Shown here in pieces: positions 25,764 through 35,500 of a stretch of DNA of 64,000 nucleotides (the first letter of the stretch is position 1; each line of letters begins with the position of its first letter). The position numbers and the translations under genes are program-made. Below the pieces are notes generated by a model. That model saw only the letters and a list, made by a program, of their open reading frames with translations, was not told where the DNA came from and made no database searches. The stretch comes from JBKHYJ01 sp046565505 (GTDB lineage: Bacteria; Acidobacteriota; Blastocatellia; UBA7656), in contig JBKHYJ010000042.1 of assembly GCA_046565505.1 (NCBI GenBank), positions 62,001 to 126,000 of the forward strand. Direction: 5' to 3'.

Positions 25764-26732
25764 TCATATCACCGCGCTGAACATCTTTTCTTCCGTGTCT
25801 TCCTCCTCGCCCCTCCAGGGCCTGTTCAGATTCTGCCGGCGCAAATTATGAAAGAATTCTCGGTAAAACGCCCAGTAGGAGGATTCGAGGTTTTTGATCC
25901 GCGACGCGACGTGCCCGTGCAGCTCAGGGAACTTGTCGTTCGGCACGCCGGGCAGCCAGTGGTGCTCAACGTGGTAGTTATTGCCATCCGTGAACCAGAC
26001 GGCGAACTTTCCCGCCTTGATCGTGCGCGTGTTTTCCAGGACGTTAGTCGTGTGCGTCTTGCAGCCTATGTGTTCCGGCAGTTCGATCAGGGCGTGTGTC
26101 GGCACCCCGATCAGGAACGGGACGAGCCACAGCTTCAGGAATATCGGCGTCTGGAACGCTATCGTGATGGCGGCCATCACGATGACAAAAACGGCCATCA
26201 ACTGATACTCGAACCGAATCTTCTTGGCCGCCTTCAGCGTGGCTTCTTTTTCCCGGACGAGCTTCCCCGCCATAGATCTGATCATGTACCCGGCAACGTC
26301 GCGGTAGTGGCGCACCATCCATAGGTGCGGGATCAGCGCCCACAACGATGACAGCTTCTGATAGCTGTAATTGAAGAACTCTTTATCTTCCGGCGTGCCG
26401 AGCAGCCTGTGATGTTTGAAGTGACTGTTCTGGTAATCTGAGAAGGACACGAATAGCGGCAGCCCCATCATGACCCCCACCGCGCGGTTCCTCCCCTTCC
26501 CCTGGTAGGCCGTGTAATGAAGGCACTGATGCTGAAGCTCTACGGCATGCGCGTAAGCCAGGCCGAGCAAGATCGACGGCACCACCCAGAGCGGGCCCGG
26601 GGCCAGTAGCGTGAGGGCGATCAAGGCCGCCGTCGCCAACACCAGGACCAATACCTTTTGTTGAAATTTGTAACTTCTTACCTGCGCAAGCTCGTGCAGA
26701 TTTATACCGACAATCTCTTGTCCGACTATCAT
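25764..26732 (-). CDS. membrane fatty acid desaturase
   Basis: A 322-residue di-iron membrane desaturase started at the ATG at 26732 (MIVGQEIVGINLHEL), GGAGGA eight bases upstream; the longer frame to 26843 is rejected. All three histidine boxes are present: HQCLH in VELQHQCLHYTAY, HFKHH in NSHFKHHRLLG and HVEHH in NYHVEHHWLPG. Hydrophobic segments (VLVLVLATAALIALTLLAP; VFVIVMAAITIAF) span the membrane. The enzyme introduces a double bond into an acyl chain using O2. With a FAAL, an ACP in the synthetase and a free-standing ACP in the same cluster, it probably modifies the lipid tail before loading, recalling JamABC-type trios. Substrate and position of the bond are inferred only. Confidence 0.85.
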   Translation of the reverse strand: MIVGQEIVGINLHELAQVRSYKFQQKVLVLVLATAALIALTLLAPGPLWVVPSILLGLAYAHAVELQHQCLHYTAYQGKGRNRAVGVMMGLPLFVSFSDYQNSHFKHHRLLGTPEDKEFFNYSYQKLSSLWALIPHLWMVRHYRDVAGYMIRSMAGKLVREKEATLKAAKKIRFEYQLMAVFVIVMAAITIAFQTPIFLKLWLVPFLIGVPTHALIELPEHIGCKTHTTNVLENTRTIKAGKFAVWFTDGNNYHVEHHWLPGVPNDKFPELHGHVASRIKNLESSYWAFYREFFHNLRRQNLNRPWRGEEEDTEEKMFSAVI

Positions 26733-27037
26733 AACTGCATTCCTCCTTTCTAATCCTCGGCTGTAATCACTGAATTCCGTGAGTAAGTCCCGGGCAGCGG
26801 TGTGCCGCCGCGTCACGCGAGCATGCGGGCGCCCACTGCTCAAGATTGTTGGCCTGTTAGGTGGTTCGGACGGATGGTCCCGGCTTTACTGTGACCGAAG
26901 AAAGCGGTCCGGCATTCAGGCGGCTCGGTCAAGCCGCCCGAAGCATCATGGCATGGACATGTAAGCTGGTTTCTCTACGCGGTTGTGGCGGCAAAGCAAT
27001 CTTCGCCGCCCTGTTACTTTCACGGGGGCGCCGACCC
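26733..27037. other. spacer with a GC hairpin (305 bp)
   Basis: Between the permease stop and the desaturase start, no gene seen. A perfect 7-bp stem GGCGGCT / AGCCGCC with 6-nt loop at 26919-26938 lies about 100 bp past the permease stop on the minus strand; it could end that transcript, though no U-run follows. The desaturase promoter must lie at the left end, next to the GGAGGA at about 26740-26745. Confidence 0.45.
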
Positions 27038-29476
27038 CTACTCGGCGCGGAGCGCCGCCAGCGGGTTCACCCTCATCGCCCTGCGGGCCGGGAGGTAGCT
27101 CGCCAGCAGCCCGACGCAGATCAGTAACACGGAGGTGAGGACGAAAGTAGGTATGTCGATAGCGTTGACCCTGAAGAGCAGGCTCGCTATAAGGCTTGTC
27201 GACGCGGCCGCGCCGATCAGACCTACCACCACGCCCATGATTAGAAGAGTTAACGTTTGTCTAACGATCAGCCCCAGGACATGCGCCGGCTGTGCGCCGA
27301 GCGCCATGCGTATGCCTATCTCCTGCGTGCGCTGCGTGACGGCGTAAGAGATGACCGCGTAGATCCCCGTCGCCGCCAGCAGCAACGCGACGGCGGCGAA
27401 GGCCCCGACCAGTAGCAGGTTGAACCGCCTCGGCGCGATCGAGGCTGAGATCAACTGCTCCATCGTCCTATGACTCGAAGCGGGGACCGTCGCGTCCACG
27501 CTGTGGACCTCCTGCCGCACCGCGCCCGCCATAGCCAGGGGTTCGGAATTGGTGCGCACCATAAGGCTCATGGTGTTAATGAGCCAGCCGACGGCGTCGT
27601 CGGGAATCTGGTGGAACGGAACGTAGATGTCGGGCGATGGCTCTTCGTCCAGCCTGATGTGTTTCACATTCCCCACTACCCCGACTACCTCCACGTCCCT
27701 CAACTCGGGGCCGTCGTCTATCATCAGGTGCGCCCCGATGGCGTTCTCCGAGGGCCAGTAGGTGTTGGCGAGCGCCTCGCTTATGACGGCGACGGGCTGC
27801 GAGCGCGGCGTGTCCTGTGTGCTGAAGTCACGGCCCCTTAAAATAGGGATCCCCATTGTTGTGAAGTAGTCCGGGCTCACCATGCGCGCCTGCGCGGATG
27901 GCCTCTCGGAGGCCGAAACGGGCGGCCGCCCGACGACGACGTAATCCACGCGGGCGATCAACCCGCTGAGCGGGAGGATCGAGGCCGCGCCGACCGACTT
28001 GACGCCGGGCAGGCTCTGTATGCGCGGCGCGATCTTGTCATAAAAATTCACGACCGAGGCGCGGTCTGAATACCTCGTCTTGGGCAAAGACAGGCTGACG
28101 ACCAGCAGGTTCTCGGCGTTAAAGCCGGGGTCGACTTGCTGGAGCCGCGTGAAGCTCTTCACGAATAACCCGGCGCTGATCAGAAGCATCAGCGAAAGGC
28201 CCACCTCGGAGATAACCAGGAAGCCGCGGGTGCGACTGCGGCCGTTGCCCCCCGTCGTCCCGCGCGAGCCCGCCTTGAGGTCTTCGCTCAAGTTGGCCTT
28301 CGACCCGACGAGCGCGGGCGCCAGCCCGAAGATAATGCCTACTAGGACTGAAAGCCCCAGCGTGAACCCGAGCACACGCCAGTCAGTGTCCACCTCGCTT
28401 GCGCGCGGGAGGTCCGCGGGCGTGAGCGACATCAACAGGCCGCGGCCCAGATGCGCAAGGAATAGCCCGAGCATGCCCCCCAACACCGCGAGCAGCACGC
28501 TCTCTGTGAGCAGTTGCCGGATCAGGCGGCCCCTGGAAGCTCCCAGCGCCATTCGTATGGCGATCTCTTTAGTGCGCGCGGAGGACCGGGCGAGCAGCAG
28601 GTTCCCTATATTCGCGCAGGCGATGAGCAACACCAGGCCGACTGCGCCCATTATCATCAGCAACGCCGACTGGTAGTCGCCCACGATGTGGTCGCGCAGG
28701 GACACGAGCGTGACGGAGGTCTTTCGCGCGTTGGTCTTGGGGTACTGCTCTTGCAGATTACGCGCGATTGAAGTCAAGTCGGCCTGCGCCTGCTGCTGCG
28801 TGACGCCGGGCTTCAGGCGTGCAATCGCCCTGAGGAAGTTGGAGTCGCGCTCGGTGCGCCTGGGGTCTACTTCCAGCCTTATGGGTATCGCCAGCTCGGC
28901 CCTGGTCCCAGGAAAAACAAAATTAGGAGGCAGGACGCCGACGACGGTGTAGCTCTCGTCATTCAGGGTGAGGGTCCGGCCGACCAGGCCGGGGTCGCCC
29001 CCGAAACGTCGCTTCCACAGGCCGTGCGTCACGACCACGACCGGCGCGCTTCCGGCGTTGTCGTCTTCGGGTATCAAGGCGCGGCCCGCCACTGCCTCGA
29101 CGCCCAGCATCCGAAAGACGTTGGCGGAGATTCTTAGCCCCTGTATGCGCTCCGAGTCCCCGCCGCCCGTGAGGTTGGCGCTCCAGTCGGAGAAGGCAGA
29201 CATGTGTTCGAGGGTCTGGTTTTGATCCCTCTCATCCAAGAAGTCCGGCACTGAGAATGGCGCCTTGTCACGGTCCGTCCGCGTGGACCATACCCACACC
29301 AGGCGCTCGGAATCCTTGAAGGGTAACTGGCGGAGCACGATGCTATTGACCATGCTGAAGATGGCCGTGTTAGCCCCTATGCTAAGGCCCAGGCCTATAA
29401 GCGCCGCCACGGTGAACCCGGGCCGCCTGCCCAGCATGCGAAAGCTGAAGCGAACATCCCTCAGAAAAGTCTCCAT
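27038..29476 (-). CDS. MacB/FtsX-type ABC transporter permease in the NRPS cluster
   Basis: An 812-residue membrane protein started at the ATG at 29476 (METFLRDVRFSFR), GGAGGG upstream. It is a double-length FtsX/MacB-like permease: an N-terminal membrane segment (TVAALIGLGLSIGANTAIF) and a periplasmic MacB-like core (VSGVLPP-like VVGVLPPNFVFPG), three segments around 270-400 (LLLIACANIGNLLLARSSA), a second periplasmic domain with GRDFSTQD, and three final segments (GIYAVISYAVTQRTQEIGIR ... GLLASYLPARRAMRVNPLAA). It lacks the PadR-linked prefix domain of the copy at 52327. No ATPase gene is adjacent; it could export the lipopeptide with an ATPase coded elsewhere. Confidence 0.88.
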   Translation of the reverse strand: METFLRDVRFSFRMLGRRPGFTVAALIGLGLSIGANTAIFSMVNSIVLRQLPFKDSERLVWVWSTRTDRDKAPFSVPDFLDERDQNQTLEHMSAFSDWSANLTGGGDSERIQGLRISANVFRMLGVEAVAGRALIPEDDNAGSAPVVVVTHGLWKRRFGGDPGLVGRTLTLNDESYTVVGVLPPNFVFPGTRAELAIPIRLEVDPRRTERDSNFLRAIARLKPGVTQQQAQADLTSIARNLQEQYPKTNARKTSVTLVSLRDHIVGDYQSALLMIMGAVGLVLLIACANIGNLLLARSSARTKEIAIRMALGASRGRLIRQLLTESVLLAVLGGMLGLFLAHLGRGLLMSLTPADLPRASEVDTDWRVLGFTLGLSVLVGIIFGLAPALVGSKANLSEDLKAGSRGTTGGNGRSRTRGFLVISEVGLSLMLLISAGLFVKSFTRLQQVDPGFNAENLLVVSLSLPKTRYSDRASVVNFYDKIAPRIQSLPGVKSVGAASILPLSGLIARVDYVVVGRPPVSASERPSAQARMVSPDYFTTMGIPILRGRDFSTQDTPRSQPVAVISEALANTYWPSENAIGAHLMIDDGPELRDVEVVGVVGNVKHIRLDEEPSPDIYVPFHQIPDDAVGWLINTMSLMVRTNSEPLAMAGAVRQEVHSVDATVPASSHRTMEQLISASIAPRRFNLLLVGAFAAVALLLAATGIYAVISYAVTQRTQEIGIRMALGAQPAHVLGLIVRQTLTLLIMGVVVGLIGAAASTSLIASLLFRVNAIDIPTFVLTSVLLICVGLLASYLPARRAMRVNPLAALRAE

Positions 29477-29850
29477 TGAATCGCCCTCCACCCGAAGCTC
29501 TTTACAGACGATTTAGGTCAGCTATGATACTCGTCAAAGCCTTTCAGCAAAGCAGCAGGCATGATTCGCCCGCTAGAAATCTCATGGCTAACTCATCACC
29601 TGGCTAAACGCCCGCTCACTTTCCGCCGACGAGCGGCCCGACATCCGGCGGCAATTGCCGGGGGCGGCATCGTCCGTAAATCGGGGAGTGAGTTTTGGTG
29701 TGAAAATCGTTACGAAGTCGGGCCAAATATAGCACCGGGACTAGGATTCGACAAGAGTTCACGCCGGCCGCCTCGCGCCGGGCGAGCGCCCCCGGGCGGG
29801 CAAAATGGCCCGCCGCGCCTAAGTATCAGAGGCCGAATCAACCCCCTCCG
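29477..29850. other. spacer (374 bp) with hairpins
   Basis: No gene seen. A 12-bp palindrome CGGCAATTGCCG lies at 29649-29660. A perfect 7-bp stem GGCGGGC / GCCCGCC with 6-nt loop at 29795-29814 lies 37 bp past the stop of methyltransferase 2 and is a plausible transcript end, without a U-run. The permease promoter should lie near 29500-29560. Confidence 0.45.
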
Positions 29851-30669
29851 CTAGGGCTTTTCGCCGCATGCCATAAGCAGCAGCCTGATGACAAACCTGT
29901 CCTCGGAGGCGAGGAGTTTGTCGGAGGCCGCGCGGAGGGTTTCGTACTCTTCTTCTGTTATTACGCCCGCATCAACGAGGGGCAACGCGCGTTGGGGGTT
30001 GATCTGCGGGTAAAACCCTTCGATGCCTTTGTCGCCGCTGTGCGTCGCCACGATTTCGAGGTCTATGTTTTTAAACCCGGCTTTGCTCAGTATCCGCCAG
30101 AGCTCGCGGCCTATCATCGTATTCCCGCCGAGCGAGGTCTGGTACTGCCTGAGCTTCTCGCGGACGGGCTGGATCTCGGGGAAATAAGGGTCGGTCATGA
30201 GGTTGAAGGCGAAGTCGCCTTCGGTCAGCACAAGCCTGCCGCCCGGCTTGAGCAGGCGTTTGATCTCATTTAACGCCTCGACGCGGTCGGGTATGTGCTC
30301 GAAGACGAGCCGGCCGAAAGCGAAATCGAAGCTCTCGTCCGGGAGGTCCGTCTTATTTATTGACGCTTCGACGAAGCGGTACTTGCACTGCGCCGCCCGC
30401 TCTAAATGCTGCTCGGCGTATTTAATCATGACCGGGTCAAGCTCGACGCAGGTGATCGAGCCGTTCGGGATCAGCTTGGAAACCCATTCCGTGACGAATC
30501 CCGGCCCGCTCCCCACCTCCAGGACGGACATGCCATCCCGCAGGCCGAACGCCAACAGGTTGCGCCCTTCTTTCTCCACGTTCAGGTTAGCCTGGTAGTA
30601 AAGGCGCTCGATCTCCGCGTCCAGGCTGACATTCGCCGTGCTAACGTCGTACACTTTCGGTTGAGCCAT
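29851..30669 (-). CDS. SAM-dependent methyltransferase (cluster copy 2)
   Basis: A 272-residue class I methyltransferase starting MAQPKVYDVSTANVSLDAEI, with AGGAGG before its ATG. SAM motif I is VLEVGSGPGFVTEWV, the acidic residue lies in ITCVELDPVMI, then ESFDFAFGRLVFEHI and LLKPGGRLVLTEGDF. The C-terminal part has EGFYPQINPQRALPLVDAGV. It aligns end to end with copy 1 at 19727-20548, so the two arose by duplication within the cluster or were acquired together. Two free-standing enzymes plus one methyltransferase inserted in the synthetase suggest several methylations or methylated precursors. The MFS gene upstream is 94 bp away. Confidence 0.88.
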   Translation of the reverse strand: MAQPKVYDVSTANVSLDAEIERLYYQANLNVEKEGRNLLAFGLRDGMSVLEVGSGPGFVTEWVSKLIPNGSITCVELDPVMIKYAEQHLERAAQCKYRFVEASINKTDLPDESFDFAFGRLVFEHIPDRVEALNEIKRLLKPGGRLVLTEGDFAFNLMTDPYFPEIQPVREKLRQYQTSLGGNTMIGRELWRILSKAGFKNIDLEIVATHSGDKGIEGFYPQINPQRALPLVDAGVITEEEYETLRAASDKLLASEDRFVIRLLLMACGEKP

Positions 30670-30763
30670 GAGGTCCTCCTTCGTGATTTGTACTCAGTCA
30701 TTCAAGACACATATTTCTCTCAGGGGCCGCCCCGAGAAATCGCCCGGCAAAATTACCGATTGG

Positions 30764-32077
30764 CTAAAGAGCCTCGGACTCGGACTCGGCCGCCGCCGGC
30801 CCGCTTGTGAATGGCTCATCAGGCTTGCGGACGTTCGCCGAGGTGAATAGCCCCGCCGTGGCGAGCAGAATGCACATCAGGCCCGTGGCGACCAGCACCG
30901 CCGACGCGCCGGCCCGCTCGGCGACCATAGAGGCGGCCGCCGTGCCGAGCGGGCCTATCACCGTGAGTATCATCCAGAAGGCGGAAGTTACGCGCCCGAG
31001 CAGGCGGTCCGGCGTGACCTGCTGGCGCAAAGACATAGAGCTGACGTTCCTCACAGTGATGCCGAAGCTGTAGCACGCAGAGAGCGCCGCCAGGGCCGCC
31101 ACGTTAGGCGCGAGGCCGATTGCGGCGATGGCCGCGCCCATCAAAATATTGCTGCCCAGAAAAGACCAGCCGAACCCTTTCCTGCGGCGCAGCGCCGGCG
31201 CGAGTACGCCCGCCAGTATCGCACCTACGCTGGCGATGCCGAAGATGATCCCGACCGTGTCGTCGTTTCGGCCCATGTCATGCTTCAGGCGGAATATGAC
31301 CAGATTCATCGTCGCGCCTGAGATGAAAGAAAAGATGGCGAGCAGCACCGTGACCGACCTCAGCACGCGGTGGGTGAACACGAAGCGGACCCCTGCGAGG
31401 ATGTTATCTATCTTCGAGCGGCCCGAATCGGTGGATTGCTCCGCGGGCTCGGGGTCGGCCTTGCGCAGCCTGACCATCAGCATAAAAATCGCGGAGGCCC
31501 CATACGACAGTGCGACCGTTATGACCGCATTGGTGGCGCTGAAGTGTCTGGAGGCAAGGCCGGCCAGCATGGGGCCCGCCACGTAGGCGACGGCGACCGT
31601 GGCCTGCAACCGGCCATTGGCCTCGGTTATCTGTTCTTTATTGACCACGCCGGGTATTACCGACGTGTACGCGATGAAGAAAAATGTCGTCAGGTAAGCG
31701 GTTATGGTCGCGACGACGTAAATGGCCATCAGGCTCGGGCCGAGCAGCCACCAGATGAGCGGTATGGCGAGGTAAAATAACATCCTGCCCAGGTCCGAGA
31801 GAATCATTACCTTTCGCCGATCCACCCTGTCTACCACGACCCCGCTTACCATGCTCGAAATCAGGTTGCCCGCGCCGATGGCCGCCGTGACCAGCCCCAT
31901 CTGCGCAACCGACCCCGTCGCCTCAAGCACCAGCAACGGGATCACGATCAGGGCGGCCGAATCGCCGAGGGCGTCAAAGGTCTGCCCCACCCAGAAGGTG
32001 TTGAAATTACGGTCGCGCCACAGCCCGCGGCCGGGCGAAGCAGCGGCCGCCACGCCGAGCGGTGTTGTATTACTCAT
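30764..32077 (-). CDS. MFS transporter, EntS-like exporter
   Basis: A 437-residue major facilitator with about 12 membrane segments. The N-terminus (RGLWRDRNFNTFWVGQTFDA) and the loop VVDRVDRRKVMILSDLGRML are typical of the EntS-like group of exporters, which often secrete siderophores and peptides. Its ATG overlaps the end of the acyl carrier protein gene by 8 bp, so the two are probably translationally coupled. Export of the lipopeptide is the natural inference. The C-terminus after the last segment is a short Pro/Glu-rich tail. Confidence 0.88.
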   Translation of the reverse strand: MSNTTPLGVAAAASPGRGLWRDRNFNTFWVGQTFDALGDSAALIVIPLLVLEATGSVAQMGLVTAAIGAGNLISSMVSGVVVDRVDRRKVMILSDLGRMLFYLAIPLIWWLLGPSLMAIYVVATITAYLTTFFFIAYTSVIPGVVNKEQITEANGRLQATVAVAYVAGPMLAGLASRHFSATNAVITVALSYGASAIFMLMVRLRKADPEPAEQSTDSGRSKIDNILAGVRFVFTHRVLRSVTVLLAIFSFISGATMNLVIFRLKHDMGRNDDTVGIIFGIASVGAILAGVLAPALRRRKGFGWSFLGSNILMGAAIAAIGLAPNVAALAALSACYSFGITVRNVSSMSLRQQVTPDRLLGRVTSAFWMILTVIGPLGTAAASMVAERAGASAVLVATGLMCILLATAGLFTSANVRKPDEPFTSGPAAAESESEAL

Positions 32078-32327
32078 GCCGGGTCCGGTTTAATATATTG
32101 TCTCGGACGAGTCGAGGCGTGCGGAACGAGTTGACGGACTGCGCATTCAGATTGATCGCATGACCGCTGACCCTTTCCAGAAGGTGGATGAACTCGATAA
32201 AGCCTAACGAGTCGATTACCCTTCCTTCTATGAGGTCAGTGTCGGGGCCGATTTCTTTCAGCTCGCGCTTTCTAGCCATGAGCCACCGCTTAACCGTCAG
32301 GATCGGGGCTGACTTGGTTGCGCTCAT
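32070..32327 (-). CDS. stand-alone acyl carrier protein
   Basis: An 85-residue carrier protein. The phosphopantetheine site is the Ser of VIDSLGFIEFIHLLE (about residue 40), preceded by GPDTDLIEGR, the usual carrier-protein entry. Residues 50-75 (SGHAINLNAQSVNSFRTPR) fill the helix III region. The start is MSATKSAPILTVKRWL, with a slightly basic first helix. It lies directly after the giant synthetase gene (spacer 181 bp) and overlaps the exporter gene by 8 bp. Likely role: hold an acyl chain during desaturation or transfer, separate from the ACP built into the synthetase. Confidence 0.85.
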   Translation of the reverse strand: MSATKSAPILTVKRWLMARKRELKEIGPDTDLIEGRVIDSLGFIEFIHLLERVSGHAINLNAQSVNSFRTPRLVRDNILNRTRHE

Positions 32328-32508
32328 CGTATCAGCCTCCTTACTTAAACATCAGGCGATGATTTCCGGCGGCACATCGGCTGCCTCCTATGAGTCAAAC
32401 GCGGACGCGCCCGGCCGCTTCAGCCTGCCGGGCCTGCGCCGCTTCGCGGTACCCGGGTTGAAAGCTACGTTTGAATGGCTCGTCGCGCCGCGCGGACCGG
32501 CATGCCCT

Positions 32509-35500
32509 CTAGTCCGCCCCGAGTTTCTCGCCCGGAGATTCCTCCGCGAACGCCTCCACGTCGTCACCTGTAAGCTCTTGCATCTCCGACAGCACCTCTG
32601 CCATCAGGTTCATTTCCGCCTCATCCAGGTTTTGCTGGCCTTGTTCGATTGCGGCGGCGAGCCGGGCGACGGTGGGCGACTCAAAGATAGTTCGCAAAGG
32701 AAGCTCTATGGGCAGGGCCTGTTGAATCTTCGATATGAGCTGAGTCGCCAGTATGGATTGGCCGCCCATCTCGAAGAAGTCGTCATGTACACCCACGCGC
32801 TCGACGCCGAGCACGTCGGCCCACACGCCCGCCAGAAGCTCCTCAAGCGGGGAGCGCGGCGAGGCGAAAGGCGTTTGCGACCGCAGTTGCGATTGGTCGG
32901 GCGCGGGCAGCGCCTTACGATCAATCTTGCCGTTGGGGGTCAGCGGCATCTGCTCCAGAGCCACGAACGCCGAAGGGATCATGAAATCCGGCAGCCTCTC
33001 TTTCAAGGAGCCGCGTAGCTGGTCTGCCGAAAGAGTCTCCCCGGCCTCCGCGACGACGTATGCCACCAGACGCTTGTCGCCCGGCCTATCTTCTCTGTCC
33101 ACGACCACGGCTTCCCTGACGGAGGCGTTCCGCCTTATCGCCTCCTCGATCTCGCCAAGCTCTATGCGGAACCCGCGTATCTTGACCTGATGATCTATGC
33201 GCCCGAGGAACTCGATATTGCCATCGGGCAGGTAGCGCGCGAGGTCCCCCGTGTCGTAGAGTCGCGCCCCGGGCTCTTCGGAAAATGGGTTGGGGATGAA
33301 CTTCTCTGCCGTCAGGTCCGGCCGCTTCAGGTAGCCGCGCGCTAGGCCCTCGCCGCCTATGTGTAACACGCCAGGTATCCCGACCGGGGCCGGGCCGAGG
33401 TAGCCGTCCAGTATATAAATGTTTGTGTTCGCGACCGGCCGGCCGATAGGCACCAGCCCCGCCTCGCTACGCCCGCCGCATTCCCAGTAAGTCACGTCCA
33501 CGGAGGCTTCAGTCGGGCCATACAGGTTGTGCAATTCCGCGCTCATCAGATCGAAGAATCTCTGCTGTAGCTCGTAGGGCAACGCCTCCCCGCTGCATAC
33601 GACTCGCTTCAGCCTGTAGCAAGCTTCCAGCCCATCACCCGCGAGGAAAAGCTGTAGCATCGAGGGCACAAAATGAATCGTGGTTATCTTCTGCCTTGCT
33701 ATCTCCTCGATCAGGTATTGCCTGTCTTGATGCCCCTCGGGCAGGGCCATTACCACGCACGCCCCGGTAATCAGCGGCCAGAAGAACTCCCAGACGGACA
33801 CGTCGAAGCTGAAAGGCGTCTTCTGCAATACCCTGTCGTCGCCCGTCATCTGATACGCCTCCTGCATCCACAGCAGCCGATTACAGATTCCTCGATGAGG
33901 GATCATCACGCCTTTGGGCTTGCCCGTAGACCCGGAGGTGTAGATCACGTACGCCAGGCTCTCGCCCGAAGCCTCGTTGACAAGGTTTGCCTCGGACTCC
34001 CGCGATATGACATCCCAATCAGAATCAAGGCGGACGGTCTTCCCCATGTGCTCCGGCAACCGTCCCGCCAATCCGCCCTGAGTGAGCAGCACGGGCGGGC
34101 GGGCGTCGTCGAGCATGAACGTTAAGCGTTCTTTCGGGTAGGCCGGGTCTAAAGGCACATAAGCCCCGCCCGCCTTGAGAATGCCGAGCAGACCTACCAC
34201 CATTTCCAACGACCGCTCGGCGCATACGCCCACGGGCACGTCCGGGCCGACCCCCCGCCGCCGCAGGAAATGGGCCATTTGATTCGCCCGCCGGTTCAGC
34301 TCCGCATAACTGAGCCGCCGGTCGTCAAAGATGACCGCGTCGGCGAGCGGCGTGCGCTCGGCCTGCGCCTCGACCATCTCATGCAGGCACACGCCGCGCG
34401 GGTAGTCTCTCTTCGTTTGATTGAATTCGACAAGGACCTGGTGCTGTTCCTCCTCCGACAGCATGCGCAGGCCGCGCACGGGTCGGCTCCAGTCTTCTGT
34501 CGCGGAATCGAGTATCGCCAGAAAATGCCTCGCGGCATCCGCGCTCTGCCCTTCGCCGAACGCGCCGCAGTTGAAGTCAAAATCTAATACGAAATCTCCG
34601 CTCCCCTTGAAGTCGCTGACCTGTAGGGTCAAAGTGTCGTTGGAATGCCCCGAATGGACCAGGTCGAATTCTACATGCAGCCCGCACAATTCCGTGAGCG
34701 ACGCGCTTTGATAATTGAAGTAGACGTTGTAGACCCTGTTGTCGCGGGAGTTGCGGACAGGGTACATCTGGTTTCTCGACGATTCGAGCATCTCGACCTG
34801 CACGCGCCTGGCGAGCGAGTCGAAGTTGTCTCCCCCCGAGACGGAGACTTCGAGCGGGCAAACGTTTATGAACAGCCCGGGCGTCTGCCTGAAAGCGTCC
34901 GGCCGGTTGGCGAACGGCGAGCCTATCCTCAGCCGCCGCTCCCCGGAGACGCGGTGCTGGTAGGCGAATAACGTCGCGGCGAATACGACGGCCGGCGAGA
35001 ATAACCCTTCGCGGCCCGCGACCTGCTTGACCCTCCGGCTGCGCTCCGCCCCGAGGTTGATTGATACCCTGCGGGTGCGGGTGGTCTTCGCGGAGGAATC
35101 TCTCTTATAAAACTGAAACAGATTGGGCGCCGTGGCGAGCTTCTTCCTCCAATAGAGTTCGGCCTGGCCGTATTGGGGCGAACGGCGGAATTCCCTCTCG
35201 TATTCTATGTAGGCCGCGTATGGGGGGAGCGGACGCGCCTCACCGATTCTGCCTTCGAGCGAGAGATGGTAATACTCGGACACCGACCGTAAGATCACGG
35301 CCACCGACCACAGGTCCGCTATCATGTGACTCAGGCTCAAGAACCACACGAACCGATCTTGCGAGAGCTTGAAGAGGGCCGAGTCGAACAGCCTCTCCCC
35401 CAGATCGAGCGGCTCGGCGCACAGCCGCCTGAGCGCCTCCCCGCATTCGGCGCGCGGGTCTTCGCCCCCGGAGAGGTCAACGTAGTCGATCTCGAAGTGG

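Noticed and set aside
25623..26324. 233-codon plus-strand frame
   Set aside because: Antisense shadow of the desaturase, whose three histidine boxes prove the other strand.
29649..29660. CGGCAATTGCCG palindrome as an operator
   Set aside because: A 12-bp GC-rich palindrome can arise by chance here and sits over 150 bp upstream of the permease start without other promoter features.
30400..30810. plus-strand frame antisense to methyltransferase 2
   Set aside because: The minus strand holds a clear SAM-methyltransferase; the opposite frame shows no known pattern.
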